56,455 nt of DNA from Butyrivibrio hungatei (GTDB lineage: Bacteria; Bacillota; Clostridia; Lachnospirales; Lachnospiraceae): NCBI RefSeq assembly GCF_900101605.1, contig NZ_FMUR01000021.1, forward strand, positions 1 to 56,455, in the 5' to 3' direction. Under the pieces are notes generated by a model. It was given only the letters and a program-made list of their open reading frames with translations. It was not told the DNA's origin and searched no databases. Made by a program: the position numbers and the translations under genes. Positions 17,245-26,811 of this stretch are shown here, one piece after another (the stretch's first letter is position 1; each line of letters starts with the position of its first letter).

Positions 17245-19563
17245 ATGGACGGCATGAGAAATAAGGACTATTTGAACGAACAGGATATGTCAACGGTTTT
17301 TGTTGACGGCCTTCTCGCAAACATGGACGATGAAGATGATTTTGAACCCGAGACGTTTTCATCATCACAGAAAGATTCAGAAATAAATAATAATAAAGAT
17401 GCTTCCAAAGGAGGAACTCAAATGAAAGCAGACAGAGTAGAGAACCGCTCGGAGGGGGCAGAAATAGTAAATATAAGTAAAGCAATGCCAAATATGTCAG
17501 GTGGTGATTATATGAGAAATTCGTCTTTAAAAAATTCGAACACGAAATTAGATGCACCAGTAGAAGATGTCAACTTATCAGATATCGATGCCATGATGGC
17601 TGCAATAAAAGCAGAAATGCCTGAAAATGTATTTGATATTCCTATAGATAGCAAAGAAGTAGAAGTTGAAGAAGAGAGTAAGCCCGGAGAGATTCCCGAT
17701 TATATAGGCGAGTTCCTTGCAAAAGAAAAAGAGATGGCCGCTCAGAATGCGCCTAAGGAAGAAAAGCCCAAGGATACGGTTAAGTTCTCCGATGAAATAA
17801 ATAATTCCGGAAGGGATAATGTTAAGAGTGAGAGGTCTGACATAGAAGTTAAGCCTCCTGTTCAGCATGTGGAAGAGCCTGCGTTTGACGAAGATATAGA
17901 AGAAGATTTCGATTTTGATGAAAATCCCAGCTATGATGATGAGATTAAGATCGAAGAGTTCGACAGAACTGCAGCTAAACCTTCAGAGCCAAGAGTAGGC
18001 AGAAGATTTGATGATGAAATCAGAGTGGAAGAGTTTGACAGAACATCTTCCGAGAAATCATCGGGAGTAAGAATCGACAGAAGATTTGACGATCAGATAA
18101 AGATGGAAGAATTCGGAAAGGCATCAGATCCTTCCGCTACAAGAATTGACAGAAGATTTGATGATGAGATAAAGGTAGAAGAATTCGATTATACGGTTAA
18201 GCCTTCACCGGCAAGACCTGACAGAGTATATGAAGATGCCATAAAAGCTGAAGAGTCTGATTATACGGTTAAGCCTTTCGCAGAGAAGAAGACTGAGAAA
18301 TTCAGTGATGCGATCAAGAACGACGATTTTGGCTTTGGTGCCAAGACTTCAGATCCGGGCGCCGGAAGAAGATTCAGCGATGAGATTAAGATGGATGACA
18401 CAGATCGTGAACCCAGAGCTTATACAACCCGTGCAAGAGCAAACATGGATGCAATGAGAGCTGAGGGAGATGATCTTGCATTTAATTCAGATTATCCGAT
18501 CAAGGTTTCTGCGGCACATACAGATTCATTGGGCATGGATACAATGGGATCGGAGATGCGTAGCGATTCATTTGAGTCTCTTTCCGTAAGCAGCGATTCG
18601 GACGGAAGAGATGCATTCAGATCAGACAGACGCGAGGACAGATTTAGTTCTGACAGACGTGAAGGCAGATTTGGTGCGGATAGACGTGAAGATAGACTCG
18701 GCTCAGACAGACGTGAGGACAGATTTGGTTCAGACAGACGTGAAGATAGATTCGGATCAGACAGACGCGAGGACAGACTCGGATCAGACAGACGTGAGGA
18801 TAGATTCGGATCAGACAGACGTGAAGATAAGTTTAGCTCCGACAGACGTGAGGATAAATTCGCTTCAGACAGATTGGGTGCAGACATTCGCGATGATGCA
18901 TTTAAGTCTGAGAATCGCAGAGATGCGTTTGAGTCTCTTTCTGTAAGCAGTGAGCCTGTAGACAGAGAGGCAGATAAGGTCAGAAAGTTCAGCGATACAT
19001 ATAAGGCTTCACCTGAGAAGACCGATACATTGGATATGGATGCAATGATCTCGGCAGCAGCTGAAGAAGACAGACTTGCATTTGATGATGTTCCTCCTGT
19101 ATTTAAAGAGGAAAAGAGCATAAAGAGCGAACCTGTGGCTAAGCCTGTAATTGCTCCGGTAGTCAAGACTCCCGAAGAGAAGCTTGATTCTGCGCTTACT
19201 GCAGAGGTTGAAGCTCTTTCAACTCCTTCTGAAGAGGAAGAAAACTCATCGGTTATCATGAGCATTGACGATGCGATTGACGGAATAACAAAGGATATGC
19301 AGAACTTCCTTGACAGCGAAGATTATGATTATACATATGTATGGTCCGGCTCTAAGGAGACGATCATAATGAAGACTGCACAGGGAAAAGCTGTTGCTCT
19401 TGTTTATGAAGATGAGGAGTTTGCATCATTTGAAGACAATTATACAAGGGACAACAGAACGGGCTATATCGCCATCGTGAACTCTTTTGTTAAAGAGACC
19501 ATCAAGGGCGGAAGCGGTATCAAGATCAAGAGACACAAAGGAACAAAGGCTATTGATCGCTGA
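17245..19563 (+). CDS. Highly repetitive acidic/arginine-rich cytoplasmic protein
   Basis: This 772-aa protein has no signal peptide. An acidic N-terminal third leads into about six copies of a roughly 25-residue motif with RRFDDEIKVEEFD at its core (residues ~230-400). A 9-residue DRREDRFGS array follows (residues ~460-549), then a conserved-looking folded C-terminal domain of about 100 residues (from SIDDAIDGITKDM to KRHKGTKAIDR). A ribosome site (GAAAGGAG) 7 bases ahead selects the ATG at 17245. The repeats look disordered, with alternating charge. The C-terminal domain is unknown to me, and the gene stands alone between terminators. Confidence 0.8.
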   Translation: MDGMRNKDYLNEQDMSTVFVDGLLANMDDEDDFEPETFSSSQKDSEINNNKDASKGGTQMKADRVENRSEGAEIVNISKAMPNMSGGDYMRNSSLKNSNTKLDAPVEDVNLSDIDAMMAAIKAEMPENVFDIPIDSKEVEVEEESKPGEIPDYIGEFLAKEKEMAAQNAPKEEKPKDTVKFSDEINNSGRDNVKSERSDIEVKPPVQHVEEPAFDEDIEEDFDFDENPSYDDEIKIEEFDRTAAKPSEPRVGRRFDDEIRVEEFDRTSSEKSSGVRIDRRFDDQIKMEEFGKASDPSATRIDRRFDDEIKVEEFDYTVKPSPARPDRVYEDAIKAEESDYTVKPFAEKKTEKFSDAIKNDDFGFGAKTSDPGAGRRFSDEIKMDDTDREPRAYTTRARANMDAMRAEGDDLAFNSDYPIKVSAAHTDSLGMDTMGSEMRSDSFESLSVSSDSDGRDAFRSDRREDRFSSDRREGRFGADRREDRLGSDRREDRFGSDRREDRFGSDRREDRLGSDRREDRFGSDRREDKFSSDRREDKFASDRLGADIRDDAFKSENRRDAFESLSVSSEPVDREADKVRKFSDTYKASPEKTDTLDMDAMISAAAEEDRLAFDDVPPVFKEEKSIKSEPVAKPVIAPVVKTPEEKLDSALTAEVEALSTPSEEEENSSVIMSIDDAIDGITKDMQNFLDSEDYDYTYVWSGSKETIIMKTAQGKAVALVYEDEEFASFEDNYTRDNRTGYIAIVNSFVKETIKGGSGIKIKRHKGTKAIDR
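18622..18891 (+). repeat. 27-bp tandem repeat within a gene
   Basis: Nine full 27-base copies encode SDRREDRFG variants at exact spacing from 18622, plus a degenerate tenth at 18865. Synonymous differences between copies show selection or age. The two sites GSDRREDRF/L alternate. Confidence 0.9.
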
Positions 19564-19592
19564 TATTAATATGAATATATAAACTTATATGA

Positions 19593-19630
19593 AGGCTATC
19601 GGTACTTTTAGCGCCGGTAGCCTTTTTGGA
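19593..19630 (+). terminator. Intrinsic terminator
   Basis: AGGCTATCGG (19593-19602) pairs with CCGGTAGCCT (19614-19623), followed by TTTTGG. It ends the repetitive-protein gene. Confidence 0.85.
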
Positions 19631-19706
19631 TTTATAGAGTTAAGATATAAAAGTAAGGTTTTATAAAAAGTGGTGTCGTAATACGGATGAATAAGGAGAT
19701 AATAAT

Positions 19707-22013
19707 ATGTCAAAGCATACCAATATGCAACGAGATGTACTGATTCTTAATCTTGAAGAGCAGCTTGAAGGAATTGCAAAAGATCAGTTTGGAAAGGTGT
19801 TAAAAGACTGCACAGATCGTGAAGCTTATTATGTGCTTTTGGAAATGACGAGCCGTTTGATGGATGTTACGGAACTTAATAATGGTGAGAAAAAAATATA
19901 CTACATCTCTATGGAGTTTTTGATTGGAAAACTTCTTTCCAATAATCTTATTAATCTTCGTGTCTATGACAGGATAAAAGATATATTGGCAAAAAACGGC
20001 AAAGATCTTGCCAAGATCGAAGAGTATGAGCCTGAGCCGTCTCTGGGAAACGGCGGTCTCGGAAGGCTTGCCGCATGTTTCCTTGATTCTATAGCAACAC
20101 TCGGACTTGCCGGTGAGGGAATCGGACTTAACTATCATTTTGGACTTTTTAAGCAGGTGTTTAAGGATAATCTCCAGGTTGAAGAGAAGAATGACTGGAT
20201 AGAGAAAAACAGTTGGCTTGAGAAGACAGATACGACTTTTGATATTTATTTTGGCAGAAAGAAAGTAGTGTCGCGCCTTTACAACATGAATATCGTCGGA
20301 TACAGATCCGGTGTCAACAAGCTCAGATTGTTTGATATAGAGTCGATAGATGAAAAGCTTGTAAAAGAGGGAATTAATTTCGATAAGACAAAGACTAAGA
20401 ATAATCTCACTCTTTTCCTGTATCCCGATGACTCGGATGTGGCCGGAAATCTCCTTAGGATATATCAAGAGTATTTCCTTGTATCGAATGCAGCGCATTT
20501 AATCTTAAGAGAGCAGAAAGAGCGTCAGTACGACCTTCACGAGCTTCATAACCACGCTGTCATTCAGATCAACGATACGCATCCAACAATGATAATTCCT
20601 GAGCTTATCAGGATACTTGTTGAGGAGAAGGCGTTTAATATTGATGAGGCGATAAGCGTGGTGAGCAAGACCTGTGCATATACAAATCATACCATTCTTG
20701 CGGAAGCGCTTGAAACATGGCCTCTTGAGTATCTTGAGAAAGTGGTTCCGCAGCTTGTTCCTTACATCAAAGAACTTGATAAGAGAGTAAGAGCTAAGTA
20801 CAAGAGCTCTAAAGTTCAGATCATTGATAAAGAAAAGAAAGTCCATATGGCTTTTATCGACATCCACTATGGATTTTCGGTAAACGGCGTTGCGGCAATA
20901 CATACCGAGATACTTAAAAACAGCGAACTTAAAGATTTTTACAAGATCTATCCCGATAAATTTAATAACAAGACAAACGGAATAACTTTCAGAAGATGGC
21001 TCTTTTCATGTAACAGCCCTCTGACAGATTTTATCTCTGACGTTGTCGGAGACGGCTTTAAAAAAGATGCCACAAAGCTTGAGAAACTCCTTGAATACAA
21101 GGATGACAGGATAACTCTCGAAAAACTTGATGAGATAAAAATGCTCAAGAAAAAAGAGCTTGCGGAATATATCAAGGAGCATGAAAATATCGAGATCGAT
21201 CCCGAATCAATCTATGATATTCAGGTAAAGCGGCTGCATGAGTACAAAAGGCAGCAGATGAATGCTCTTTATATAATTCACAAGTATCTTGAGATAAAGG
21301 GTGGAAAAAAGCCTACGAGACCGATCACATTTATATTCGGTGCAAAGGCTGCTCCTGCTTATGTTATTGCAAAAGACATCATTCATCTCATTCTTGTTTT
21401 GCAGGAAATAATAAACAACGACAAAGACGTGAACAAGTACATAAAAGTTGTTATGGCTCAGAATTACAATGTGTCATATGCCGAGAAGCTTATTCCTGCC
21501 TGTGATGTATCCGAGCAGATATCGCTTGCTTCAAAAGAGGCATCAGGAACGGGTAACATGAAATTTATGCTTAACGGAGCCGTTACACTTGGAACGGACG
21601 ACGGTGCAAATGTCGAGATTCACGAGCTTGTCGGAGACGATAACATATTTATCTTTGGTGCGAGCGCCGACGAAGTTATCAAGCATTATAAAAAAGCCGA
21701 TTATGTATCCAAAGATTATTACACAAAGAGTCCCGTGATAAAAGAAGCTGTTGATTTTATTATCAGCAAGAAGTGTCTTAAAGTGGGACACAAAGAAAAT
21801 CTTGAGAGGCTCTACAACGAACTTCTTAATAAAGACTGGTTTATGACTCTTCTCGATCTTGAAAGCTATATCAAGAAAAAAGATGAGATATTCGAAGCGT
21901 ACGAAGACAGAGACAGATGGAGACAGATGATGCTCGTAAATATAGCAAAAGCAGGCTTCTTCTCATCCGACCGAACAATAGAAGAGTACAACAGGGACAT
22001 CTGGAAATGCTGA
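19707..22013 (+). CDS. glgP: Glycogen/maltodextrin phosphorylase (GT35)
   Basis: This 768-aa enzyme removes glucose 1-phosphate from alpha-1,4-glucan ends using PLP. The family motifs are present: [44 protein letters not shown] [19 protein letters not shown], and the PLP-lysine site [13 protein letters not shown] (Lys619). Length is normal for bacterial phosphorylases. It is monocistronic and supplies sugar phosphate to the glycolytic branch that includes the nearby phosphofructokinase. glgP versus malP cannot be separated here. Confidence 0.93.
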   Translation: MSKHTNMQRDVLILNLEEQLEGIAKDQFGKVLKDCTDREAYYVLLEMTSRLMDVTELNNGEKKIYYISMEFLIGKLLSNNLINLRVYDRIKDILAKNGKDLAKIEEYEPEPSLGNGGLGRLAACFLDSIATLGLAGEGIGLNYHFGLFKQVFKDNLQVEEKNDWIEKNSWLEKTDTTFDIYFGRKKVVSRLYNMNIVGYRSGVNKLRLFDIESIDEKLVKEGINFDKTKTKNNLTLFLYPDDSDVAGNLLRIYQEYFLVSNAAHLILREQKERQYDLHELHNHAVIQINDTHPTMIIPELIRILVEEKAFNIDEAISVVSKTCAYTNHTILAEALETWPLEYLEKVVPQLVPYIKELDKRVRAKYKSSKVQIIDKEKKVHMAFIDIHYGFSVNGVAAIHTEILKNSELKDFYKIYPDKFNNKTNGITFRRWLFSCNSPLTDFISDVVGDGFKKDATKLEKLLEYKDDRITLEKLDEIKMLKKKELAEYIKEHENIEIDPESIYDIQVKRLHEYKRQQMNALYIIHKYLEIKGGKKPTRPITFIFGAKAAPAYVIAKDIIHLILVLQEIINNDKDVNKYIKVVMAQNYNVSYAEKLIPACDVSEQISLASKEASGTGNMKFMLNGAVTLGTDDGANVEIHELVGDDNIFIFGASADEVIKHYKKADYVSKDYYTKSPVIKEAVDFIISKKCLKVGHKENLERLYNELLNKDWFMTLLDLESYIKKKDEIFEAYEDRDRWRQMMLVNIAKAGFFSSDRTIEEYNRDIWKC

Positions 22014-22024
22014 TGCACAAAGCG

Positions 22025-22634
22025 CCCAACCTCCCCACACCCAACAGGGGGCGGGGTTGCAGTCTTTTTGCTGCGGCATCTCAAAACATTATATTGGCCG
22101 TGGGATTGGATAAACATATGCTGCGCTTCATAAACTCACAGATGCACCAAGAAATCTCCATATGTCCATGCAGATGATTTTTATAGCCTCGTCTGTTTTT
22201 CAAAAGGTCAAAAATCACTTTCCTGCATGCGGAGAAAAATGTCTGAAGCAGGACGCATCTATGTATTATCCGGTCATGGTCATTGTCCGCAAAGCGGACT
22301 TTTACAACAAATATAAAGCACGAATTTCCGAACTCAACGAGCTCGGAAATCGTGCTTTTATTTGTTTTAGGCGCTACGCGCCGTATGACCATGACCTATT
22401 TAGCTTTTGAGCGTCCTGCAAGTTCTTTTCGGAGCATGCAGAAAGGAAAGTGATTTGACCTTCAGAAAAACAAGAGGGTATAACGAATCTGCATGGACAT
22501 ATGGAATTTCTAAGGTGCATCTGCTCAGACAACTTCGCGCAGCATATATCAAATCCCATGGCCAATATAATTTCGATGAAATGCAGCAAAAAGACTGCAG
22601 CCCGGCCCTGTTGGTTTGGGTGGGGGAGGCGGGG
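22025..22634. repeat. 610-bp imperfect palindrome (two inverted 250-bp arms)
   Basis: Left arm 22025-22283 and right arm 22385-22634 are diverged inverted copies. They share exact blocks such as CCATATGTCCATGCAGAT, GCAGTCTTTTTGCTGC and ATTATATTGGCC, and the inner ends GGTCATGGTCAT / ATGACCATGACC are perfect. The 101-base centre holds its own hairpins. Frames on both strands give only low-complexity, unconvincing products. It could be a mobile element, two inverted copies of a dispersed repeat, or a structured RNA downstream of the phosphorylase gene. Confidence 0.85.
22317..22362. terminator. Terminator-like hairpin at the palindrome centre
   Basis: AAGCACGAATTTCCGA and TCGGAAATCGTGCTT pair with one bulged A, flanked by A and T runs on both sides (CTTTTATTTG). 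It could stop transcription in either direction. Confidence 0.6.
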
Positions 22635-22648
22635 AAGTGAGTGCATTC

Positions 22649-22684
22649 AAAAAGGCCTGCGAGATGTTCGCAGACCTTTTTAAT
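22649..22684. terminator. Bidirectional terminator
   Basis: AAAAAGGCCTGCGA (22649-22662) pairs with TTCGCAGACCTTTTT (22667-22681) with one mismatch and has A/T runs on both sides. It serves the plus-strand phosphorylase transcript and the minus-strand XRE gene. Confidence 0.85.
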
Positions 22685-22722
22685 CCCCATAATCCTCCAA
22701 AAAGCGCTACTTTCGGAGTGAC

Positions 22723-23052
22723 TTAATTAGCTACCATATATTCAATGACTGACGAGATGTGAGATAGTTTATCGTCATCTAGATGACACAGGTTATCTAC
22801 CGCACTGCTTAACTTTTTGGGAAAAGAAGTTTGGTAATTGAAATAATCATTTGGTGTGATACCAAGATAATCGCAGATCAAAAAGAAATTTTTCATTGAA
22901 GGAAGTGATCTGCCATTTTCTATACAATTGATGTAACCGGCGTTCTGTCCTATAGAAAGACTCATGTCTCGAGCCGAAACTCCCTTTTGCATTCTTAATT
23001 TTGAAAGACGGATTCCAAAATTATTATTATATACTTCACATACTGATTTCAT
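22723..23052 (-). CDS. XRE-family transcriptional regulator
   Basis: This 109-aa protein has a Cro/CI helix-turn-helix (residues ~10-67: RLSKLRMQKGVSARDMSLSI, then GYINCIENGRSLPSMKNFF and LGITPNDYF). A short C-terminal helical part may dimerise. AGGAGG precedes the ATG. It is transcribed away from the DUF4832 gene and may regulate it or itself; nothing in the sequence proves the target. Confidence 0.88.
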   Translation of the reverse strand: MKSVCEVYNNNFGIRLSKLRMQKGVSARDMSLSIGQNAGYINCIENGRSLPSMKNFFLICDYLGITPNDYFNYQTSFPKKLSSAVDNLCHLDDDKLSHISSVIEYMVAN

Positions 23053-23277
23053 TGCAACCCCTCCTTTTATGGCGTTTTTCTTTAATTATATCGAAGTATA
23101 AACGTAACAAACATGTAACATTATATATACATCATAACAGATACGACAAAAAAATGCACCATATTTGAGTAAAAACAATATAAAAAATTTTTACTTAAAC
23201 GATGCAGGTGTGAAAGAAATGCGATAACTGTGCGGAACGTAAACATTAATAATACACAAAAAAATATGAAAATATTT

Positions 23278-23319
23278 GTTAAAGTGATTGTTGCAATTAA
23301 AAGGATAGTCTTATATAAT
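23278..23319 (+). promoter_or_regulatory. Promoter of the DUF4874/DUF4832 gene with conserved upstream box
   Basis: TTGCAA (23291-23296), 17 bases, then TATAAT (23314-23319). Five bases before the TG of TGTTGCAA is GTTAAA (23278-23283). Exactly 82 bases past the -10 lies GTTACACA-N2-CATTAA (23401-23416). The same four elements with the same spacings occur at 25188-25326. The leader to the start codon is about 140 bases. The remainder of 23053-23277 shows no gene. Confidence 0.65.
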
Positions 23320-23468
23320 TCATTGGTATGAAGCATTAAAACACATGATATGTTGGGAAATTACACATGGTTGTTTAGATAAACAAGGTTTATTAAGAAA
23401 GTTACACAGACATTAATTGTGGTTCTTTAAATGAATGACTGTGCGGAAAAAACAAAAAGGGGATGATT

Positions 23469-25103
23469 ATGATAAAGAATAAGACTAGACTAATGAGTTT
23501 GATTCTGACATTCGGTATGATAATCGGTACTATCGGAGCGGAATCGTTAGACGTTAAAGCTGAATCACTAGGATCTACAATCCGCTTGGAAGATACAGGG
23601 GCAGAACTTGCTGACAACATCGAAAGAGGAAGATGTCCTTACACATGGGTTAAGGTTGACTCATCTTCATGTCCTGTACTTAATCCCAAGGGCGGAATGT
23701 ACAGTGTCATGTATGACCTGAGATATTTCTCAAGCGGAAACAGTTTCAAAAAGGATGGATACAGCAGTTCAAACGGCTGTGGCGGAAATAAGAATCTGAC
23801 CGAGCATCCGAATTTCCTTAAGGCATTTGAGAATACACTTTCAAATGCAAGAAAGAACGGAACATCACTTGTACTTAGATTTTCCTACTCAAGTGATAAA
23901 ACAGTCGGAAATGAGCCCGGCTTAACAAAAGAAGGTGACTCTACCGTATATCACAATACGGAGCTTATCCGTCAGCACATTAAGCAGCTCAGTGAAGTCA
24001 TCAACAGGAACAAAGATGTAGTGCTTGCTGTTGAGTGCGGAATGTTCGGACCTTGGGGCGAGATGCATTCATCAATGTATGATATCGATAAATGTAACAA
24101 CTATGATCCTCAGTTCTCGAATGCGATCATAGACAGATGGCTCAATAAGCTCGATCCGAGCATCAAGGTACTTGTAAGAGCACCAAAGCATCTCATGGGA
24201 TACTACGGATATGAAAATAATGCGGAAGGCTTTAATGAAGCTGTTGCAAACGGAAGCCTTAAGCTTAATTCAAGACTTGGACTTTACAATGACGGATATC
24301 TCGGTACATCTACCGATTACGGTACATTCGGTGATGAAAACGAATGGCCATATATCACTCGTGACAAGGGCATAGATATGCTTGAGAAACTTACTGAAGT
24401 TCCTTACGGCGGTGAGTGTGCATATGTTGACAAAGAAACTTTGAAGTCACACGGATCACCAATCTACAAGGGTTCAGAGTTCATGTCAGAGCTTTACAGA
24501 ACACACCTTTCATATCTTCATAACATCAATAGTGAAGATGAAGTGCTTATAGGTGAGCTTAACAATGTTGATGTTTCCAAGTCAGATCTTGTTAAGGGAC
24601 TTGACGCAGCAGATGTTACACCATACATCGGTCACTCATACAGAAAATTCATGCGTGATCATATGGGATACAGAATTCTTGTAAAAGAGTCTAAGCTTTC
24701 TTCAGAGGTGAGCAAGGACGGCACATTTACAATGAGCGGTTCCATGAAAAATCTTGGTTTCGGTAACTTCCTTACAAAGAAGTATACGGAAGTAATCCTT
24801 AAGAACGGCGACAAGACATATGTTGCGAGCGTTGACTCATTTAACGCAAACGACCTTACATCGCTTGCTACCAAGAATTATAAGTGGACTTTCTCTGTTC
24901 CTTCAGACATCGCGTCCGGAAATTGGGATGTTTATATAAGGATCAGAAATAACAGAAATACACAGGAAGCTTCCGCAAAGACAGGTATTCGCTTTGCCAA
25001 CCCTGATTGCTTCAATGACGGTATCCGTGCAAATAAGATCGGTACCATCAAGGTTTCAGGCGGAAACAGCAAGGGCGGTTCTGAATTCAAAGAGGTTCGT
25101 TAA
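23469..25103 (+). CDS. Secreted DUF4874/DUF4832 protein (glycosidase-like)
   Basis: This roughly 544-aa protein has a signal peptide (residues 1 to ~28). It is followed by a TIM-barrel-like DUF4874 region (NPKGGMYSVMYDLRYFSS ... LRFSYSSD ... AVECGMFGPWGEMHSS) and a DUF4832 region (TPYIGHSYRKFMRDHMGYR) ending in a beta-sandwich (SMKNLGFGNF ... WDVYIRIRNN). The E/W-rich GMFGPWGEMHS block resembles glycoside-hydrolase active-site strands, so carbohydrate binding or cleavage is likely but unproven. GGGG lies 6 bases before the ATG at 23469; the ATG at 23463 touches that site. Confidence 0.85.
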   Translation: MIKNKTRLMSLILTFGMIIGTIGAESLDVKAESLGSTIRLEDTGAELADNIERGRCPYTWVKVDSSSCPVLNPKGGMYSVMYDLRYFSSGNSFKKDGYSSSNGCGGNKNLTEHPNFLKAFENTLSNARKNGTSLVLRFSYSSDKTVGNEPGLTKEGDSTVYHNTELIRQHIKQLSEVINRNKDVVLAVECGMFGPWGEMHSSMYDIDKCNNYDPQFSNAIIDRWLNKLDPSIKVLVRAPKHLMGYYGYENNAEGFNEAVANGSLKLNSRLGLYNDGYLGTSTDYGTFGDENEWPYITRDKGIDMLEKLTEVPYGGECAYVDKETLKSHGSPIYKGSEFMSELYRTHLSYLHNINSEDEVLIGELNNVDVSKSDLVKGLDAADVTPYIGHSYRKFMRDHMGYRILVKESKLSSEVSKDGTFTMSGSMKNLGFGNFLTKKYTEVILKNGDKTYVASVDSFNANDLTSLATKNYKWTFSVPSDIASGNWDVYIRIRNNRNTQEASAKTGIRFANPDCFNDGIRANKIGTIKVSGGNSKGGSEFKEVR

Positions 25104-25125
25104 CAATTAGTTGTTTCATAGAATT

Positions 25126-25158
25126 CCGAGGAAGCACGCGCTACCTCGGGATTTTTTT
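25126..25158 (+). terminator. Intrinsic terminator
   Basis: CCGAGG (25126-25131) pairs with CCTCGG (25144-25149), then GATTTTTTT. It ends the DUF4832 transcript. Confidence 0.85.
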
Positions 25159-25187
25159 GAAGAAAACTCAAAGAAAATTTCATAAAC

Positions 25188-25326
25188 GTTAAAACAAATG
25201 TTGCAAATGTGAATCAAATTGTATATAATTTGATTATAGAAAAAGCCAACAATCTGGTAAAACTGAATATTTGCATATATTTGCTCACAGGTGTATGAAT
25301 TTTTTAAAAAGTTACACAATCATTAA
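25188..25326 (+). promoter_or_regulatory. Promoter and leader of the polysaccharide cluster
   Basis: GTTAAA (25188-25193), N5, TG, TTGCAA (25201-25206), 17 bases, TATAAT (25224-25229), and GTTACACA-N2-CATTAA beginning 82 bases past the -10 (25311). Spacings are identical to the promoter at 23278. The leader to the glycosyltransferase start is about 470 bases and contains a possible 58-aa gene. Confidence 0.6.
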
Positions 25327-25402
25327 GAATAACAGCTTATAAAAGAAAGAGTATCAGAGTGCTTCACAGAAGGAAAGAGAGAAAAATTTTTTTGCACTTG
25401 TA

Positions 25403-25579
25403 ATGTGGTATTTCAAATATAGAGTAAAAAAACTTGGGGGGAACGAGTTTTTATACCTCGACGGACACGACTGGGCAAGCAGAAGTGTTTCGCGCCGTAA
25501 GAAATTATTTGGACAATCCATTGACCTTATGGTTAAGACTATGAAGCCTGTGAAAGCAAAACATTTGAGAACTGACTAA
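25403..25579 (+). CDS. Possible 58-aa basic protein in the polysaccharide leader
   Basis: The frame MWYFKYRVKKLGGNEFLYLD continues GHDWASRSVSRRKKLFGQSI and ends KAKHLRTD. It is basic with no helix. The nearest purine-rich site is over 20 bases upstream, so translation is uncertain. Codon choice looks gene-like, with no rare-codon clustering visible. It could be a leader peptide for the cluster or a small protein. Confidence 0.4.
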   Translation: MWYFKYRVKKLGGNEFLYLDGHDWASRSVSRRKKLFGQSIDLMVKTMKPVKAKHLRTD

Positions 25580-25702
25580 TTGTATAAGCTCAATACCACA
25601 TGTACAGCTTACGGTGCGAATCTTGCCAAGTCCTAATTTTACTTAACATTTTTCGTGATGAAAGATGATAAATATAAAATAATCTGAAAAGGTGATATAT
25701 AG

Positions 25703-26782
25703 ATGAAAGTTGGAATAGATGCACATATGCTCGGCTATTCGAGCGAGGATGAGAGTTTTTACAGGGGGATATTGGATGCTCTCAAGCCTGACAAGGGGGA
25801 CGTGTATTATCTTTTTGTCGAAAAAGATGCCGATATATCAAGGTACAGGGGGAAATTTAAAGTTGTACCTTTCAAAAGTAATAACGCTTTTACAAGAAAT
25901 TTTTTTGAATTAACAAGTTTTTGTTATAAATACGATCTGGATGTTCTTCACACTCTGCACTACGTGCCTTTTAACAGTCCATGTCCGGTGGTGTGTACCA
26001 TAAATGATATTTCTTTTGAACATGAAAAGAATAAGGTCAACGGCAATAAGATTGAGTATCTGAAGAACAAACTTATGACTCCGTACTGCGCAAAGCATGC
26101 GGATAAAGTGGTTACAGTCTCGAATATCAGCAGACGTGACATTGCGAATACATATGATGTATCGCAGAAAAAGATTGAAGTTGTGGGAAACGCGGTTTCA
26201 TCGGAGTTCAGGATAATGGACGACGATGAACTTGATGAGCTTGATGTTAGGGGAAAGTACGACATAGGTTACTCACCGTTTTTGTTGTGTGTCGGTGACA
26301 CCAGGTCGGAAAAGAACATCTTAAGACTCATAGACGCTTATATTATGTATAAAGACAGGTGGGATACAAATATCCGCCTTGTGATCGTGGGGAATGACGA
26401 TCTATACGACGATCTCTACGAAGAATTTGAGGAGTATGAAGACGAGATAATTTTTGCAGGATGCAGAGACAGACTTGATCTTGCGGCTCTTATAAATGAG
26501 TCGGAGGGATATATCTGTCCGGCATTTGTAGAAGGTGCGGGGATATCTCCGATTGAAGCGCTTAATTGCGGAAGACCGGTAGCTGTGGCTGATATGCCTC
26601 ATGCGCATGAAGAACTTGGCAACAGGGCAATCTATTTTGATCCTTATGATGAAGAAGATATCTATGAGGGCATTTGCAGACTTGTTGACGATCCAATCGA
26701 AGCAGAGATTCCCGAAAGTTCATGGGAGGACAGCAGCAGACGCATGAAAAAGATATACCGCGACGCGGCATCGGAGATGTGA
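25703..26782 (+). CDS. Glycosyltransferase family 4
   Basis: This 359-aa GT-B-fold enzyme transfers a sugar from a nucleotide donor onto a growing surface glycan. Its N-terminal half starts MKVGIDAHMLGYSS and has LHTLHYVPF; the C-terminal donor domain has LCVGDTRSEKNI and SEGYICPAFVEGAGISPIEA, where E-x7-E is the GT4 signature. AAAGG precedes the ATG. It is the first firm gene of a three-gene cluster with short gaps (29 and 11 bases). Donor and acceptor are unknown. Confidence 0.9.
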   Translation: MKVGIDAHMLGYSSEDESFYRGILDALKPDKGDVYYLFVEKDADISRYRGKFKVVPFKSNNAFTRNFFELTSFCYKYDLDVLHTLHYVPFNSPCPVVCTINDISFEHEKNKVNGNKIEYLKNKLMTPYCAKHADKVVTVSNISRRDIANTYDVSQKKIEVVGNAVSSEFRIMDDDELDELDVRGKYDIGYSPFLLCVGDTRSEKNILRLIDAYIMYKDRWDTNIRLVIVGNDDLYDDLYEEFEEYEDEIIFAGCRDRLDLAALINESEGYICPAFVEGAGISPIEALNCGRPVAVADMPHAHEELGNRAIYFDPYDEEDIYEGICRLVDDPIEAEIPESSWEDSSRRMKKIYRDAASEM

Positions 26783-26811
26783 AAAAATAAAAGACAGCGA
26801 AGGAAGGACTA

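Noticed and set aside
18492..19265. 257-aa antisense frame opposite the DRREDRFGS repeats
   Set aside because: It is the mirror of a low-stop repeat region; the plus-strand gene has the ribosome site and terminator.
22081..22690. Several 77-103-aa frames on both strands of the 610-bp palindrome
   Set aside because: Products are low-complexity, overlap one another in inverted copies, and none has a convincing ribosome site.
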